Positions 25,637 through 35,356 of a stretch of DNA of 64,000 bases are shown piece after piece. Every line of letters starts with the position of its first letter. Position 1 is the first letter of the stretch. The translations under genes were made by a program, and so were the position numbers. A model generated the notes under the pieces. The model searched no databases. It had not been told where the DNA came from and saw only the letters and a program-made list of their open reading frames with translations. Source of the stretch: JAAYFT01 sp041655755 (GTDB lineage Bacteria; Bacillota; Clostridia; Tissierellales; Tissierellaceae); contig JBBAEY010000002.1 of the NCBI GenBank assembly GCA_041655755.1, positions 1 to 64,000 of the forward strand, in the 5' to 3' direction.

Positions 25637-26515
25637 TTATACACCCTCCTTTTTCAATAGAGGATAGTCCATTTCTTTTCTCTGTTCTAGATATTTGGCC
25701 GCCACCAGCCTGGCAAGATTTCTTACCCTTCCGATGTAGTTTGTTCTCTCTGAAACAGAAAGCGCACCTCTGGCATCGAGCACATTGAATGTGTGGGAAC
25801 ACTTCAATATAAAGTCATAGCTTGGCAGTACCAGTCCATCTTCCAAAATCTTTTTGACTTCTTCTTCATAGGTGGCAAACAGGCTCTTTAAAGTGTCTAT
25901 GTCGGCTTTTTCAAAGCTATATATGGAGTGCTCATACTCTGCCTTATTAAATATATCCCCATAGCTGTGGTCCTTATTCCATTTAATATCGAATATATTA
26001 TCCACATCCTGCAAGTACATGGCAATCCTTTCTAGGCCATAGGTTAGCTCTGCTGACTCTAATTCACAGTTTATACTTCCAACCTGTTGGAAGTAAGTAA
26101 ACTGCGTGACTTCCATACCGTCCAACCATACCTCCCAGCCAAGTCCCCAGGCTCCCAAGGTAGGTGCCTCCCAATTATCTTCTACAAACCTGATGTCATG
26201 TTTTAGTGGATCTATGCCTATTGCTCTCAAGCTATCTAGGTATAGGTCCTGCACTTCTTCAGGGGAAGGCTTCAATATTACCTGCAGTTGATGATGCTGG
26301 TACACCCTGTGGGGATTTTCACCGTATCTGGCGTCGGCTGGCCTTCTAGAGGGCTCCACATATACAACCTTCCATGGTTCAGGTCCCAAGGCCCTAAGAA
26401 AGGTATGGGGGCTCATGGTTCCAGCTCCTTTCTCCACATCATAAGGCTCTAATATTAAACATCCTTTATTTCCCCAGTAATCAAGTAGTTTCAGCATTAA
26501 ATCCTGAAAATACAT
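25637..26515 (-). CDS. glyQ: Glycyl-tRNA synthetase alpha subunit
   Basis: Catalytic chain of tetrameric GlyRS; class II aminoacyl-tRNA synthetase. The 292-residue protein has conserved runs CLILEPYDVEKGAGTMSPHTFLR split over residues 18-42, YVEPSRRPADARYG (about 52-65) and GLERIAMYLQ (about 158). It is the first gene after the T-box leader, and its product pairs with GlyS encoded next. Confidence 0.98.
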   Translation of the reverse strand: MYFQDLMLKLLDYWGNKGCLILEPYDVEKGAGTMSPHTFLRALGPEPWKVVYVEPSRRPADARYGENPHRVYQHHQLQVILKPSPEEVQDLYLDSLRAIGIDPLKHDIRFVEDNWEAPTLGAWGLGWEVWLDGMEVTQFTYFQQVGSINCELESAELTYGLERIAMYLQDVDNIFDIKWNKDHSYGDIFNKAEYEHSIYSFEKADIDTLKSLFATYEEEVKKILEDGLVLPSYDFILKCSHTFNVLDARGALSVSERTNYIGRVRNLARLVAAKYLEQRKEMDYPLLKKEGV

Positions 26516-26547
26516 ACAAAAACCTCCTCATTTTACAATTGACAAAC

Positions 26548-26754
26548 AAAAAAACCTAGTCATCCCCATAGGGACGAAAGGTCATCTTCCGCGGTTCCAC
26601 CCTACTTAACGCCTATATGGCGTTCACTTTATAAGGCATACTCCGAAGTGCCCTCTGTCAGCAGTAATTGTACCCAGTTTACACCATCCTAGGCTCTCTT
26701 TAACAATCGTCGTCGACAATGTCTTCATCATCGTATGGTAATGCAATTTCTATG
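26548..26754 (-). promoter_or_regulatory. Glycine T-box riboswitch upstream of glyQS
   Basis: Leader that senses uncharged tRNA-Gly. On the minus strand it has the Stem I distal-loop block AGAGAG and GGATGGTG-TAAA, then GGC followed by ACTTCGGAG (specifier codon probably GGC at 26650-26652). The T-box sequence AGGGTGGAACCGCGG follows, whose TGGA pairs with a UCCA tRNA end as in tRNA-Gly. The competing terminator ends in a seven-T run at 26548-26554. Confidence 0.9.
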
Positions 26755-26760
26755 ACATAT

Positions 26761-26789
26761 AATTTAACAAAAAAGCATTTTATTGTCAA
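26761..26789 (-). promoter_or_regulatory. Sigma-A promoter of the glyQS T-box leader
   Basis: Minus strand TTGACA (26784-26789, perfect), a 17-base spacer and TAAATT (26761-26766). It starts the leader at about 26754 and lies just after the recO stop. Confidence 0.8.
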
Positions 26790-26800
26790 GTACTTTAGAC

Positions 26801-27541
26801 CTAGTCTATGATTTTTATGTGCTTTAATGTGTTAAATTTTTTCCTGTCGATGTTGTATAGGATGTAATCTACAATCAGGCTATGCAGCCTGTTTAAATTG
26901 CTCTCGTCAATATCTAGGTCTCCAACCTTCTCCAAGGGTGTAAACAAGAGTTCTTTCATTCCCCCCAACATTTCTATGTTGATATTAAGCTTGTAGGGGT
27001 CTGAAAGGGCACATTCTCTGCAAATTATTCCACCTTCTTGAATACTAAATTTGAAATCGTCAATTACATGTTCCTTACACATAACACATCCATCTAGGTG
27101 TGGCCTGTATCCGAGAAATGAAATAAATTTTAACTCATAGGCTACAATAAATTCCATAAATCCGCTTTCCAAGCTTGATAAAACCTGAAGTCCCTTTAGA
27201 AATAGGTCGAAAATCTTTATATTTTCCATTTCTATTTCCATTGACTTATCAACCAACTCTAGAATATATTGACCATAAATGACTCTTTCCATTCTCTCCC
27301 GTATGGAATAAAAAGAATCTAAAATATCTGCCTGATTTAAATAAAGGAAGTTTTTTCCCCTGTAAAACTGATATTCATTATATGAAAATGGCTGAGTATT
27401 AGCTATAATTTGTGATCTGGGCCTATATGCACCTCTTGCCATTACCGATATTTTCCCATAATCCCTGGTAAAAATCCTTAGGATCTTGCTAGTATCCTTA
27501 TATCTCATCTCTTTTAATACTATTCCTCTTGTTTTTATCAT
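26801..27541 (-). CDS. recO: DNA repair protein RecO
   Basis: Recombination mediator that loads RecA with RecR. The 246 residues have an N-terminal OB fold (about 1-80, RGIVLKEMRYKD start) and a helical domain with zinc-binding cysteines in CVMCKEH and CRECAL (about 150-185). It lies 13 bases after era, in the conserved cdd-era-recO order. Confidence 0.95.
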   Translation of the reverse strand: MIKTRGIVLKEMRYKDTSKILRIFTRDYGKISVMARGAYRPRSQIIANTQPFSYNEYQFYRGKNFLYLNQADILDSFYSIRERMERVIYGQYILELVDKSMEIEMENIKIFDLFLKGLQVLSSLESGFMEFIVAYELKFISFLGYRPHLDGCVMCKEHVIDDFKFSIQEGGIICRECALSDPYKLNINIEMLGGMKELLFTPLEKVGDLDIDESNLNRLHSLIVDYILYNIDRKKFNTLKHIKIID

Positions 27542-27554
27542 ATCTCTATCCTAT

Positions 27555-28439
27555 TTATTTGTAGCCAAAGTATTTGACCTTATTTTCCCTGTCTCTCCAG
27601 TTTTTTTCCACCTTGACCCATAACTGTAGGTTTACCCTGCTTCCCAATAGGGCCTCTATATCTATCCTCGCATTTTGACCAATCTCCTGTAGTTTTGTTC
27701 CCCTTTTCCCTATTACAATCCCCTTGTGGGATCCTTTTTCGCAATAGATATTGGCGAAAACATCTATTAGGTCCTTGTTGCTCCTTTCCTTTATGCTGTC
27801 AATTTCCACATAGATTCCGTGGGGGACTTCTTCTTCTAAATTGATTAATGCCTTTTCCCTGATTATCTCGGAAATGATGAACCTTTCTGGCTGATCTGTT
27901 ATCATGTCCTCAGGGAAATACTGGGGACCTTCAGGTAGTTTACTCTTTAGGACCTCAATGTAGGTTTGGATATTGGAATTGTTCTTAGCAGATATGGGTA
28001 CAATATCCTCGAAAATGCCTAATTTACTATATTTATCTACTAGAACTATCAATTCATCATCTTCTAATTTGTCAATTTTGTTTATCAACAATACTATTGG
28101 CGTAGATATTTGAGATAAATCCTCCATTATCATCTTGTCCATTGGTCCAATTTCCATACTGTTATCTACCATAAAAGTTACTATATCTACTTCTTCCAAG
28201 GTGCTTTTCGATATTTTGAGCATATACTCACCGAGCTTGTTCTTGGGCATCTGTATTCCAGGAGTATCTAAAAAAACGATTTGACTAGACTCCTCTGTGT
28301 ATACCATTTGTATCTTATTTCTAGTAGTCTGCGGCTTATCTGAAATAATAGATATCTTTTCACCTATTACCTGATTTAATAGGGTTGACTTCCCCACATT
28401 AGGCCTTCCTACAATTGTGACAAAACCTGACTTATACAT
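27555..28439 (-). CDS. era: GTPase Era
   Basis: Essential GTPase in 30S ribosome assembly that binds the 3' end of 16S rRNA. G1 GRPNVGKST, G3 DTPG, G4 NKID and G5 SAK are present in the first about 160 residues. The C-terminal KH domain has GIVIGKRGTKLQEIG. I chose the ATG at 28439 (MYKSGFV), which has GGGGTGGAG about five bases before it; the GTG at 28448 lies inside that site. The start overlaps the end of cdd by eight bases. Confidence 0.97.
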   Translation of the reverse strand: MYKSGFVTIVGRPNVGKSTLLNQVIGEKISIISDKPQTTRNKIQMVYTEESSQIVFLDTPGIQMPKNKLGEYMLKISKSTLEEVDIVTFMVDNSMEIGPMDKMIMEDLSQISTPIVLLINKIDKLEDDELIVLVDKYSKLGIFEDIVPISAKNNSNIQTYIEVLKSKLPEGPQYFPEDMITDQPERFIISEIIREKALINLEEEVPHGIYVEIDSIKERSNKDLIDVFANIYCEKGSHKGIVIGKRGTKLQEIGQNARIDIEALLGSRVNLQLWVKVEKNWRDRENKVKYFGYK

Positions 28440-28845
28440 GTTCTCCACCCCTTACTAGCTCCAAATCCTCTGGCCCAAAACTATGGGGCAATAGTTCTTC
28501 CAAACTATAGACCTTATAGTCTTCCTCAGAATTAGCTACAATTATTTTGGCATCCTTGCCAAATTCCCTAATTACCTGTCTGCATACTCCACATGGGTGA
28601 GTTAAGTCTCCATCTCCCACAACTGCTACAGCCTTTATTAGTCTATGACCCTCTGATACAGCCTTAAAGATAGCTGTTCTTTCAGCACACATGGTAGGTG
28701 AATAGGATGCTATTTCTATATTGCAGCCAGTAAATATGCTACCGTCCTCAGTTAGGACTGCTGCACCTACCCTGAATTTCGAATATGGTACATATGCATT
28801 TTCTCTGGCCTCTAAAGCCTTTGATATCAATTGTCCTTCTATCAT
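28432..28845 (-). CDS. cdd: Cytidine deaminase
   Basis: Pyrimidine salvage enzyme converting cytidine/deoxycytidine to uridine forms. 137 residues with the zinc site CAERTAIFKA (Cys and catalytic Glu) and PCGVCRQV, plus the FRVGAAV substrate run near residue 25. The ATG has an AGGAGG site. It overlaps era by eight bases. Confidence 0.97.
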   Translation of the reverse strand: MIEGQLISKALEARENAYVPYSKFRVGAAVLTEDGSIFTGCNIEIASYSPTMCAERTAIFKAVSEGHRLIKAVAVVGDGDLTHPCGVCRQVIREFGKDAKIIVANSEEDYKVYSLEELLPHSFGPEDLELVRGGEHV

Positions 28846-28866
28846 ATCTCAAGTCCTCCTCTAAGC

Positions 28867-29913
28867 TTATTCTATTATGACCTCTGTCTTTGGTTCGATT
28901 ACCTGTATCCATGTAATTCCAGTATTTAGTTCAATTTCTTTTCCATCTAAATCATAATACAAGGTCTTGCCCTCTCTGGACCTTTTTACCCATTTTATAT
29001 CCATATACTGGCCATTGGTAATAAACAGGCCACTTCCCTCTCCAATTAACTGGATATCAAGTCTTCCCTCCTTATCCAATACCCTTGTCTTTGCCTCCTG
29101 AATGATTATATTTTTTGCTATAATAGGGCTGTCGTCGATTTCATCAATATGTAGTTTGCCATCCTTGTATCTTGAATATATTTTATCCTCCTCCTGATAA
29201 ATATACTCTGTCTTATTATTCTTATTATAATTTATAGTGACCTTCTCTCCCCTATCTCCACCTATATTATAATCTTCTTCCCTAAATTTGAAAGGGGTGT
29301 ATTCCCCTAACATCCGATATTTTCTCTCCTCCTGGCTTGTCCTAATCGCTTCCATACTTGAATATAAATTATGGGGCATTTTTTTGTGAGATACCCTCCA
29401 AAAGACCTTGTTGGAACTAGATAAACCGTCAATATCGGCTATCTTCAGAGTCTTAACATCTTTCATGGCCTGATTGCTGCCACCTACCCTGACATAGACT
29501 GCATCGTATTCTAGTACTGTGGTTACAAAGTAAGGCCTGGCACTCCTTATAGGACCTAGGGATGGAGGGTCATTTAGCAAAAATATTCCCATGTACCTAC
29601 TGTAGGGAGCCTCCACCAAAAACTCATATATAATTTCCGCATCCTTAAGGCCAGACTGCCATCTCGCACCATGGTGATTGTCAAACATCACGGCCACCGG
29701 CCTACGGTTTACTCTTTCTTCCTCGCCATATATGCCGCTTAAGGGAGAAGGTATGCCAAGCTTCTCTACTGGCTCTTCCTCAAATATTTCCTCTTCCTCG
29801 ACCATAACTGGTTCTTCTGCTATCATAGGTTCTTCTATTTCTTCTTTCTTACAGCTTGTAACTCCTAGTGCAACAATTATTGCTAGTAAAATAAGTTTAG
29901 TCTTTATACCCAT
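28867..29913 (-). CDS. DUF3048 lipoprotein (YerB family)
   Basis: Secreted lipoprotein of unknown function. A 20-residue signal peptide ends at a lipobox VTSC. A Glu-rich spacer (about 23-52) and the DUF3048 domain follow (PVAVMFDNHHGARWQSGL, then GPIRSARPYF, about 70-330). The family is common in spore formers and some members are annotated YerB. It lies between dgkA/PAP2 and cdd with no clear functional link. Confidence 0.9.
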   Translation of the reverse strand: MGIKTKLILLAIIVALGVTSCKKEEIEEPMIAEEPVMVEEEEIFEEEPVEKLGIPSPLSGIYGEEERVNRRPVAVMFDNHHGARWQSGLKDAEIIYEFLVEAPYSRYMGIFLLNDPPSLGPIRSARPYFVTTVLEYDAVYVRVGGSNQAMKDVKTLKIADIDGLSSSNKVFWRVSHKKMPHNLYSSMEAIRTSQEERKYRMLGEYTPFKFREEDYNIGGDRGEKVTINYNKNNKTEYIYQEEDKIYSRYKDGKLHIDEIDDSPIIAKNIIIQEAKTRVLDKEGRLDIQLIGEGSGLFITNGQYMDIKWVKRSREGKTLYYDLDGKEIELNTGITWIQVIEPKTEVIIE

Positions 29914-29925
29914 ATTTTTCTCCCC

Positions 29926-30630
29926 TTATCCGATAATTTGAAATACCAAGGTGCCAATTAAAATACCCAAAATAGAACCAATAAGCACCTCAATGAAGGA
30001 ATGAATTTTCCCCTCTATCCTGCTTTCCCCTACTAATATTGCCAGGGAAAATGTCAGGCTTGTAATCAGCATGTTTTCAGTCATGAAAGCAATTATAGTA
30101 GCTATACAAAAGGCTATAGCAGCATGGCCACTGACTATCCCCCCTTGAAAGTGACTGCCCCTACCCTTGTAAAATCTAGCCTTTAAGCCTACAGTCAGTA
30201 TGGTGACTATTAATAGTGCCACGAAGGTTAAGTGAGTTGGCGAATTTCTAATCTTAAATAAGATAAAAGCTGAGTAGCTACTTAACCTATCAAAAAATAG
30301 GAGGTAGCCAACTACCATGGAATTAATAGATGCCACCAAGACAGCTCCGGCAGATACGTCCTTGACCAGTCTAGCCAAGGGGTGGTAAGTATCTGTGATT
30401 AAGTCTACTGCCTTTTCAATGGCAGTATTGAATAGCTCCGCCACCACTACTAGGGATATGGAAAATAAGAGCAGTAGAAATTCAAGTCTTGTAAAGTCAA
30501 AAAACAAGCTCAAGAAAATTATAATAACTGCAATGGCGTAATGTATTCTCATGTTCTTTTCTGTTTTAAGAGCTGAAATAATACCAGTTACAGCATAGTT
30601 AAAACTATCTATTAAGGATTTTCTCTTCAT
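29926..30630 (-). CDS. DgkA-type undecaprenol/diacylglycerol kinase fused to a PAP2 phosphatase
   Basis: Two enzymes in one membrane protein of 234 residues. Residues 1-115 are a DgkA kinase domain with VVVAELFNTAIEKAVD (catalytic/metal Glu and Asp). Residues about 140-232 are a PAP2-like phosphatase with SGHAA (167-171) and SRIEGKIHSFIEV (203-215), where Glu replaces the usual Asp of the last motif. It may interconvert lipid alcohol and lipid phosphate, such as undecaprenol or diacylglycerol. It starts next to ybeY with no gap. Confidence 0.88.
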   Translation of the reverse strand: MKRKSLIDSFNYAVTGIISALKTEKNMRIHYAIAVIIIFLSLFFDFTRLEFLLLLFSISLVVVAELFNTAIEKAVDLITDTYHPLARLVKDVSAGAVLVASINSMVVGYLLFFDRLSSYSAFILFKIRNSPTHLTFVALLIVTILTVGLKARFYKGRGSHFQGGIVSGHAAIAFCIATIIAFMTENMLITSLTFSLAILVGESRIEGKIHSFIEVLIGSILGILIGTLVFQIIG

Positions 30631-31098
30631 TTATTGATCCCCTTTTACATTTTTAAAAATCCCCAGTTCTTTCATAATTTCTTTTTCCCTACTTCTCATG
30701 GCCAGTCTTTCATCTTCTTCCATATGGTCATAACCCAGGAGGTGCAGCATAGAATGTACTGCCAAGTAGGCTATCTCCCTCTCCAATGAATGACCGTAAT
30801 CATCAGATTGCTCCTTGGCCTTTTCCAGAGATATGATGATATCCCCAAGTAGAGTTGGCCCTTCTCGATTGATACTGTCATCTAGGGGAAATGACAATAC
30901 GTCTGTTTCCTCATCTATTCCCCTATAATCCCTATTCAATTCCCTAATCTGCTCATTGTCTACAAAGGAAATGCTAATCTCATAGTCTCCTTCTAAGTTT
31001 TCTAGCTCTAGGACCTTTTCAACTAGATTGGATAGGGTCTTTTCTATGTCCTTGCCAGGGGCTAATTTGTTTTGATTATCGTCTATAAGTATTTTCAC
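30631..31098 (-). CDS. ybeY: Endoribonuclease YbeY
   Basis: Metal-dependent RNase involved in 16S rRNA 3' maturation and ribosome quality control. 155 residues with the zinc motif HSMLHLLGYDH (H-x3-H-x5-H) and the preceding DVLSFPL run. The start is GTG. It sits in the classic phoH-pgpH-ybeY-dgkA order and abuts both neighbours. Confidence 0.96.
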   Translation of the reverse strand: MKILIDDNQNKLAPGKDIEKTLSNLVEKVLELENLEGDYEISISFVDNEQIRELNRDYRGIDEETDVLSFPLDDSINREGPTLLGDIIISLEKAKEQSDDYGHSLEREIAYLAVHSMLHLLGYDHMEEDERLAMRSREKEIMKELGIFKNVKGDQ

Positions 31099-33152
31099 TA
31101 TTCCACTTCCTCCGCTTTTTCATCTAGGTTGGGATACTCTATCCTATCGTGGTATATTCCAGTTAATACGCCAATGAAAGAATTTGTAATTATTTCTAAT
31201 TCCTTGAGAGTTATATCACATTCGTCCAACTGCCCGTCCCCTAGCTTTCCCTGTATAATTTTCCTTACCATTTCTTCAATCTTTTCCTTGTTTAAATCCT
31301 TAATACTTCTGACAGCTGCCTCAGCAGAGTCAGCTAACATTACAATGGCAGCTTCCTTGCTCTGGGGTTTTCTGCCCTTGTATCTAAACTCATCAGGAGA
31401 AATATCTATCCCCTCATTTTCTTCCCTTGCCTTGTGGTAGAAATAAGCTACCAAGGTATTGCCGTGGTGCTGCTCGATTATATCTATTATTTCCCCTGGC
31501 AATTTTGCTTCTCTAGCCATATTTACACCATCGACGGTATGAGATGTTATTATGGCAGTACTCTGCATTGCCTGTAATTTGTCGTGGGGATTTTCCATGC
31601 CAAATTGGTTTTCTGCAAAATAATAGGGCCTAATTGATTTGCCGATATCGTGGTAATAGGAACCTACCCTAGCAATCAATGGATTAGCAGATATTTGCTC
31701 TGCTGCAGCCTCTGCAAGATTACCTACCAGGATACTATGGTGATAGGTTCCCGGGGCCTCTAAGAGCAGTTTTTTTAGCAGAGGCTGGTTAGGATTAGAT
31801 AGTTCCAGCAATTTCAATGAAGTCAAGACCGAAAATACATTTTCCCAAATAGGCAGGGAACCTAAGGTTAGTATTGCCGCAATAATCCCATTTAAAAAAC
31901 TATAAATGGCCACTGTTAAAGAGTCAATGCCTCCAAGTCCCTTTGCTAGACCATAGGATGTCAAGGTAAGGATATTTATAATTCCCATGACGAGACCGCT
32001 GATTAATATCCTATGCCTCTGCTCTTGTTTGATTATCAAAAGGGAGGCAATGCTTCCCGAGACAATATACATGGTAATTATATTGGTGTCTAATTTCAAA
32101 ATAAAGCCAAGATAAAATGATAGGAATATATTTATCAACAGTCCCAATTTTGGATCAATTAGTATGGATATTAACAGCGGTGCAGCTCCTATGGGCATTA
32201 TATAGGGTGATATCTGGTGCATTTCCTTGCCTATAATAATAATTGACAGGGTAATTATAAAAATTATCAACAATTTATTATTATATAATATTTCATTGTT
32301 ATAATTATAGATATAAATAATCAAAATCGTCATACCCAAGGCTATCAATATAGTAATGCCAAATATCAGGGCCACAGGAATTTTATTGTCCTCTTTTAGG
32401 AGCCCAGAATCCCTGATAAGCCCTAGTTCTCTCTCACCTATGGTCGAACCCTGACCTGCGATTATTTCATTTTCCTTAAGTATCTGCATCTCAATCTTTG
32501 AGGCTTCTTCTTCCCTTTTCTTGTCGGTTTCTACCTTGTCCAAAAACTTATTTGCCTGAATTGTAGATGAAATCAGGGCAAGACCCAGTTGTTTTTCCTC
32601 TGGAACCATATCCAGGCTATCGAATATAGTGTCTAGGTTGTCCCTTTCATATTCTATTTCATTTTCTCCAATTCCATTTCCCATTATCTGATTAATCAAA
32701 TCTATTAGGTCATTTTCCAGATTGTTCAGGGTCTTATAATCCATCTTTAGGGCAATAGACAATTCATTTTTGGTCAGGTTCAAGGACTGACTTTCTAAAA
32801 GCAATTGATTCTTCCTGCTATTGCTGATATTTTCCAATCCCTTTATATCCCTTACGGTGTTAAGAAAGTCCTTAATTTCGTTTTTCATGGAGATTTGTAC
32901 CGATGGATATATTCTATACCTAGGCTCTAGCTTTTCCATGGCTTCCCTTCTTAGTTTTTCCGTAAGAAATATATCCTCTAGGTCCTTGGTCGCCCGAATA
33001 TCTACTGGTGCAATATTCCCCAGTTTGAGGTCAAACTTGTTGGTTTCCATCCTATACACAGCTATAAAAAAAAGAATTGCTGTAAAAACTACTAGCAATA
33101 ACCCATTATATAGTTTTCTATTCTTCTTTAAGATCCTATCCTTGCTGTTCAT
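31098..33152 (-). CDS. pgpH: 7TM-HD family c-di-AMP phosphodiesterase PgpH (YqfF)
   Basis: Membrane receptor and HD hydrolase that degrades cyclic di-AMP in Firmicutes. It has a first helix, an extracellular 7TMR-HDED domain (about 55-280), seven helices (about 285-460) and the C-terminal HD domain with HHSILVGNLAE and VGSYYHDIGKSIRP. I chose the ATG at 33152 (MNSKDRILKK) because AGGAGG stands seven bases upstream. Longer starts up to 33206 overlap phoH and have no site. Confidence 0.94.
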   Translation of the reverse strand: MNSKDRILKKNRKLYNGLLLVVFTAILFFIAVYRMETNKFDLKLGNIAPVDIRATKDLEDIFLTEKLRREAMEKLEPRYRIYPSVQISMKNEIKDFLNTVRDIKGLENISNSRKNQLLLESQSLNLTKNELSIALKMDYKTLNNLENDLIDLINQIMGNGIGENEIEYERDNLDTIFDSLDMVPEEKQLGLALISSTIQANKFLDKVETDKKREEEASKIEMQILKENEIIAGQGSTIGERELGLIRDSGLLKEDNKIPVALIFGITILIALGMTILIIYIYNYNNEILYNNKLLIIFIITLSIIIIGKEMHQISPYIMPIGAAPLLISILIDPKLGLLINIFLSFYLGFILKLDTNIITMYIVSGSIASLLIIKQEQRHRILISGLVMGIINILTLTSYGLAKGLGGIDSLTVAIYSFLNGIIAAILTLGSLPIWENVFSVLTSLKLLELSNPNQPLLKKLLLEAPGTYHHSILVGNLAEAAAEQISANPLIARVGSYYHDIGKSIRPYYFAENQFGMENPHDKLQAMQSTAIITSHTVDGVNMAREAKLPGEIIDIIEQHHGNTLVAYFYHKAREENEGIDISPDEFRYKGRKPQSKEAAIVMLADSAEAAVRSIKDLNKEKIEEMVRKIIQGKLGDGQLDECDITLKELEIITNSFIGVLTGIYHDRIEYPNLDEKAEEVE

Positions 33153-33168
33153 AGGTCTCCTCCTAGGC

Positions 33169-34140
33169 TTATAGTTTTGTTTTCTCATATCTGTCATAGG
33201 CCTCAATTATATTTTGCACTAAGGGGTGTCTGACAATATCCTCTTTTGAAAAATAGACAAAATCTATCCCCTTTATCTTGTCTAATATCTTTATAATAAT
33301 CTTTAATCCAGATTCCCTGCCCTTAGCCAGGTCTATTTGTGTTATATCCCCTGTGATAATGGCCTTTGAACCAAATCCAAGCCTAGTAAGGAACATCTTC
33401 ATCTGTTCATTGGTTGTATTCTGTGCCTCATCTAGGATAACATAGGAAGAATCCAAGGTCCTCCCCCTCATATATGCCAAGGGTGCCACCTCTATTAAAC
33501 CCTTTTCCATGTATCTCCCATAGGTTTCAGCTCCTAGGATGTCGAATAAGGCATCATATATGGGCCTTAAATATGGATCTACTTTTTCCTGCAAATCCCC
33601 TGGCAAAAATCCAAGGCTCTCTCCTGCTTCAACAGCGGGTCTAGTCAAGATAATCCTATTTACTTCCTTGTTTTTAAGTGCCTGAACCGCCATAGCCATG
33701 GCTAGAAATGTCTTTCCAGTGCCCGCTGGCCCTATGCCAAATACTATGTCGTGCTTCTTAATTGCATCTAGGTATCTTTTTTGCCCTATGGTCTTGGGCC
33801 TGATGCTCCTGCCAGATGCTGTAATACAGACAACTTCCTTCAATAGTTCCTTTACATATTCTTCCTGACCGCTTAGGACAAGCTGGATAGAATACCTTAA
33901 ATCCTGCTTATCTAACTTGTTTTGTCTTTTAATTATACCTACTAAATTGTGTATTAGCTTTTCTCCTAAATCTATTGCGATCTTATCTCCAATTAGCTTT
34001 ATTTCCCCTTGCCTAGTTGCTATTTCAATACCCAATGCTTCCTCTATTATATCAATATTTTCATCAAAATCTCCAAATAATTCTCCAATAAGATGACTAT
34101 CCTCAATTAATATGCTGTTTTCTTCCCTTGCTTTTGGCAA
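33169..34140 (-). CDS. phoH: PhoH-family ATPase
   Basis: P-loop NTPase, often next to ybeY and thought to act in RNA metabolism. The 323 residues contain an N-terminal KH-like region and Walker A GPAGTGKTFLAM (about 130), Walker B VILDEAQNTT and GDITQID. The start is TTG after GGGAGG. It lies after yqfD with a two-base gap, so sporulation (YqfC/D) and RNA metabolism genes share a unit. Confidence 0.95.
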   Translation of the reverse strand: MPKAREENSILIEDSHLIGELFGDFDENIDIIEEALGIEIATRQGEIKLIGDKIAIDLGEKLIHNLVGIIKRQNKLDKQDLRYSIQLVLSGQEEYVKELLKEVVCITASGRSIRPKTIGQKRYLDAIKKHDIVFGIGPAGTGKTFLAMAMAVQALKNKEVNRIILTRPAVEAGESLGFLPGDLQEKVDPYLRPIYDALFDILGAETYGRYMEKGLIEVAPLAYMRGRTLDSSYVILDEAQNTTNEQMKMFLTRLGFGSKAIITGDITQIDLAKGRESGLKIIIKILDKIKGIDFVYFSKEDIVRHPLVQNIIEAYDRYEKTKL

Positions 34141-34142
34141 AT

Positions 34143-35345
34143 TTAATCCTCCCTATTTTCTATGATTTGTTTTCTTCCTATATCCTCTATAGCCTCAATG
34201 ATAAGTTGAGTAGTCAGTATTCCATTATCTACCTGATGCCTTGTATTTTTTGACTGTACCTGTACATCCGGAGGCATTTCCTCATTTATCATTTTTGCTG
34301 CTTCCAGGTAGTTTGAATTCTTTAGGAATTCTATGTCTTGCCTTATCTCCTCCAGCTTCACTTCCCTATATTCATAAGTGATTACCTTAATGGGAAAATC
34401 TATATTAAGTTTCTCCAAGTTTATAATGCTTTTTTCTTCTTCAAATTCCTTGTAATTATCAAACGGTATACTTCCCCTTATAAATCTGACGCCCTTATTC
34501 CCGACTTTTATCCCCTTCTGAACTATAGTATTGCCAGTATATTTCTCCTCATTCTTTACAATCGGCTCCCTAACTATACTGCTATACCTGGTGATTGCAT
34601 AAACCTCTCCCTCGGCGTGTACAGCCATAAAACCGTCACTAGCCTCATCTGATAAAATACCTGTAATAAGTATATCTCCCTGTGAAACCACCCTGCCTTT
34701 TTCTACTACAGCCCTTCCATTCTTTGGAATAAGCTTTGTTATAACGCCCCTTTTCTTGGCAACTATATGGCAGGGATAGGCCTTGTCGACCTTTTCCGGA
34801 GGCAAATCTTGTTCTTTTATTTCTATTGTCAATTTAGTTCCCTTTATGGTAACGGAGATAAAGGAAAGATAATCATAGTTTTTATTCAATATATCCTTGA
34901 TATTATCCTTATTTATCTGATATTTTAGTCTTCCCTGGTTTATATTATTGTCTTCCAGCAAGGAAATTATTTCCTCACTTGGGGTCTGTTCATTGCCTAT
35001 TATTTCAATCTTCCAAATAAGTGAACTTAAAAATATAATAATTGCCCAAAACAAAATAAAACCTGCTGCCCACATCTTCCTTTCCTTGAGCTTATAGACT
35101 AGGAAAGGTAGTCCTATTTTTTCCTTAATGGTTACCTTGCAGCCTACCTTCTTTACCACCTGTTTCAAGGCCTTAAAACCTTTGGTGGATGATTTCATTT
35201 CAAGTACAATACCACTGGACCTCTTTACATCCCAAAGGTATATATTGTGGGCCGCAGATAAATTTAACAGTCTTTCCAAAGTTAGTCCTTCAACCCTAAT
35301 AATAACATATCCCTTAAAATAATTCCATATCTTTATAGCTAGCAT
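34143..35345 (-). CDS. yqfD: Sporulation protein YqfD
   Basis: Conserved in spore formers and needed for efficient sporulation in Bacillus; sigma-E-controlled there. The 400-residue protein has a soluble N-terminal part, one membrane helix (about 93-113), a POTRA-like segment and a C-terminal domain with GDILITGI. It is partnered with YqfC encoded just upstream (11 bases). Confidence 0.92.
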   Translation of the reverse strand: MLAIKIWNYFKGYVIIRVEGLTLERLLNLSAAHNIYLWDVKRSSGIVLEMKSSTKGFKALKQVVKKVGCKVTIKEKIGLPFLVYKLKERKMWAAGFILFWAIIIFLSSLIWKIEIIGNEQTPSEEIISLLEDNNINQGRLKYQINKDNIKDILNKNYDYLSFISVTIKGTKLTIEIKEQDLPPEKVDKAYPCHIVAKKRGVITKLIPKNGRAVVEKGRVVSQGDILITGILSDEASDGFMAVHAEGEVYAITRYSSIVREPIVKNEEKYTGNTIVQKGIKVGNKGVRFIRGSIPFDNYKEFEEEKSIINLEKLNIDFPIKVITYEYREVKLEEIRQDIEFLKNSNYLEAAKMINEEMPPDVQVQSKNTRHQVDNGILTTQLIIEAIEDIGRKQIIENRED

Positions 35346-35356
35346 ATCTACACTCC

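Noticed and set aside
26548..26754. tRNA or antisense RNA gene
   Set aside because: Fold and motifs are fully explained by a glycine T-box; no acceptor stem with CCA-type tRNA pattern.
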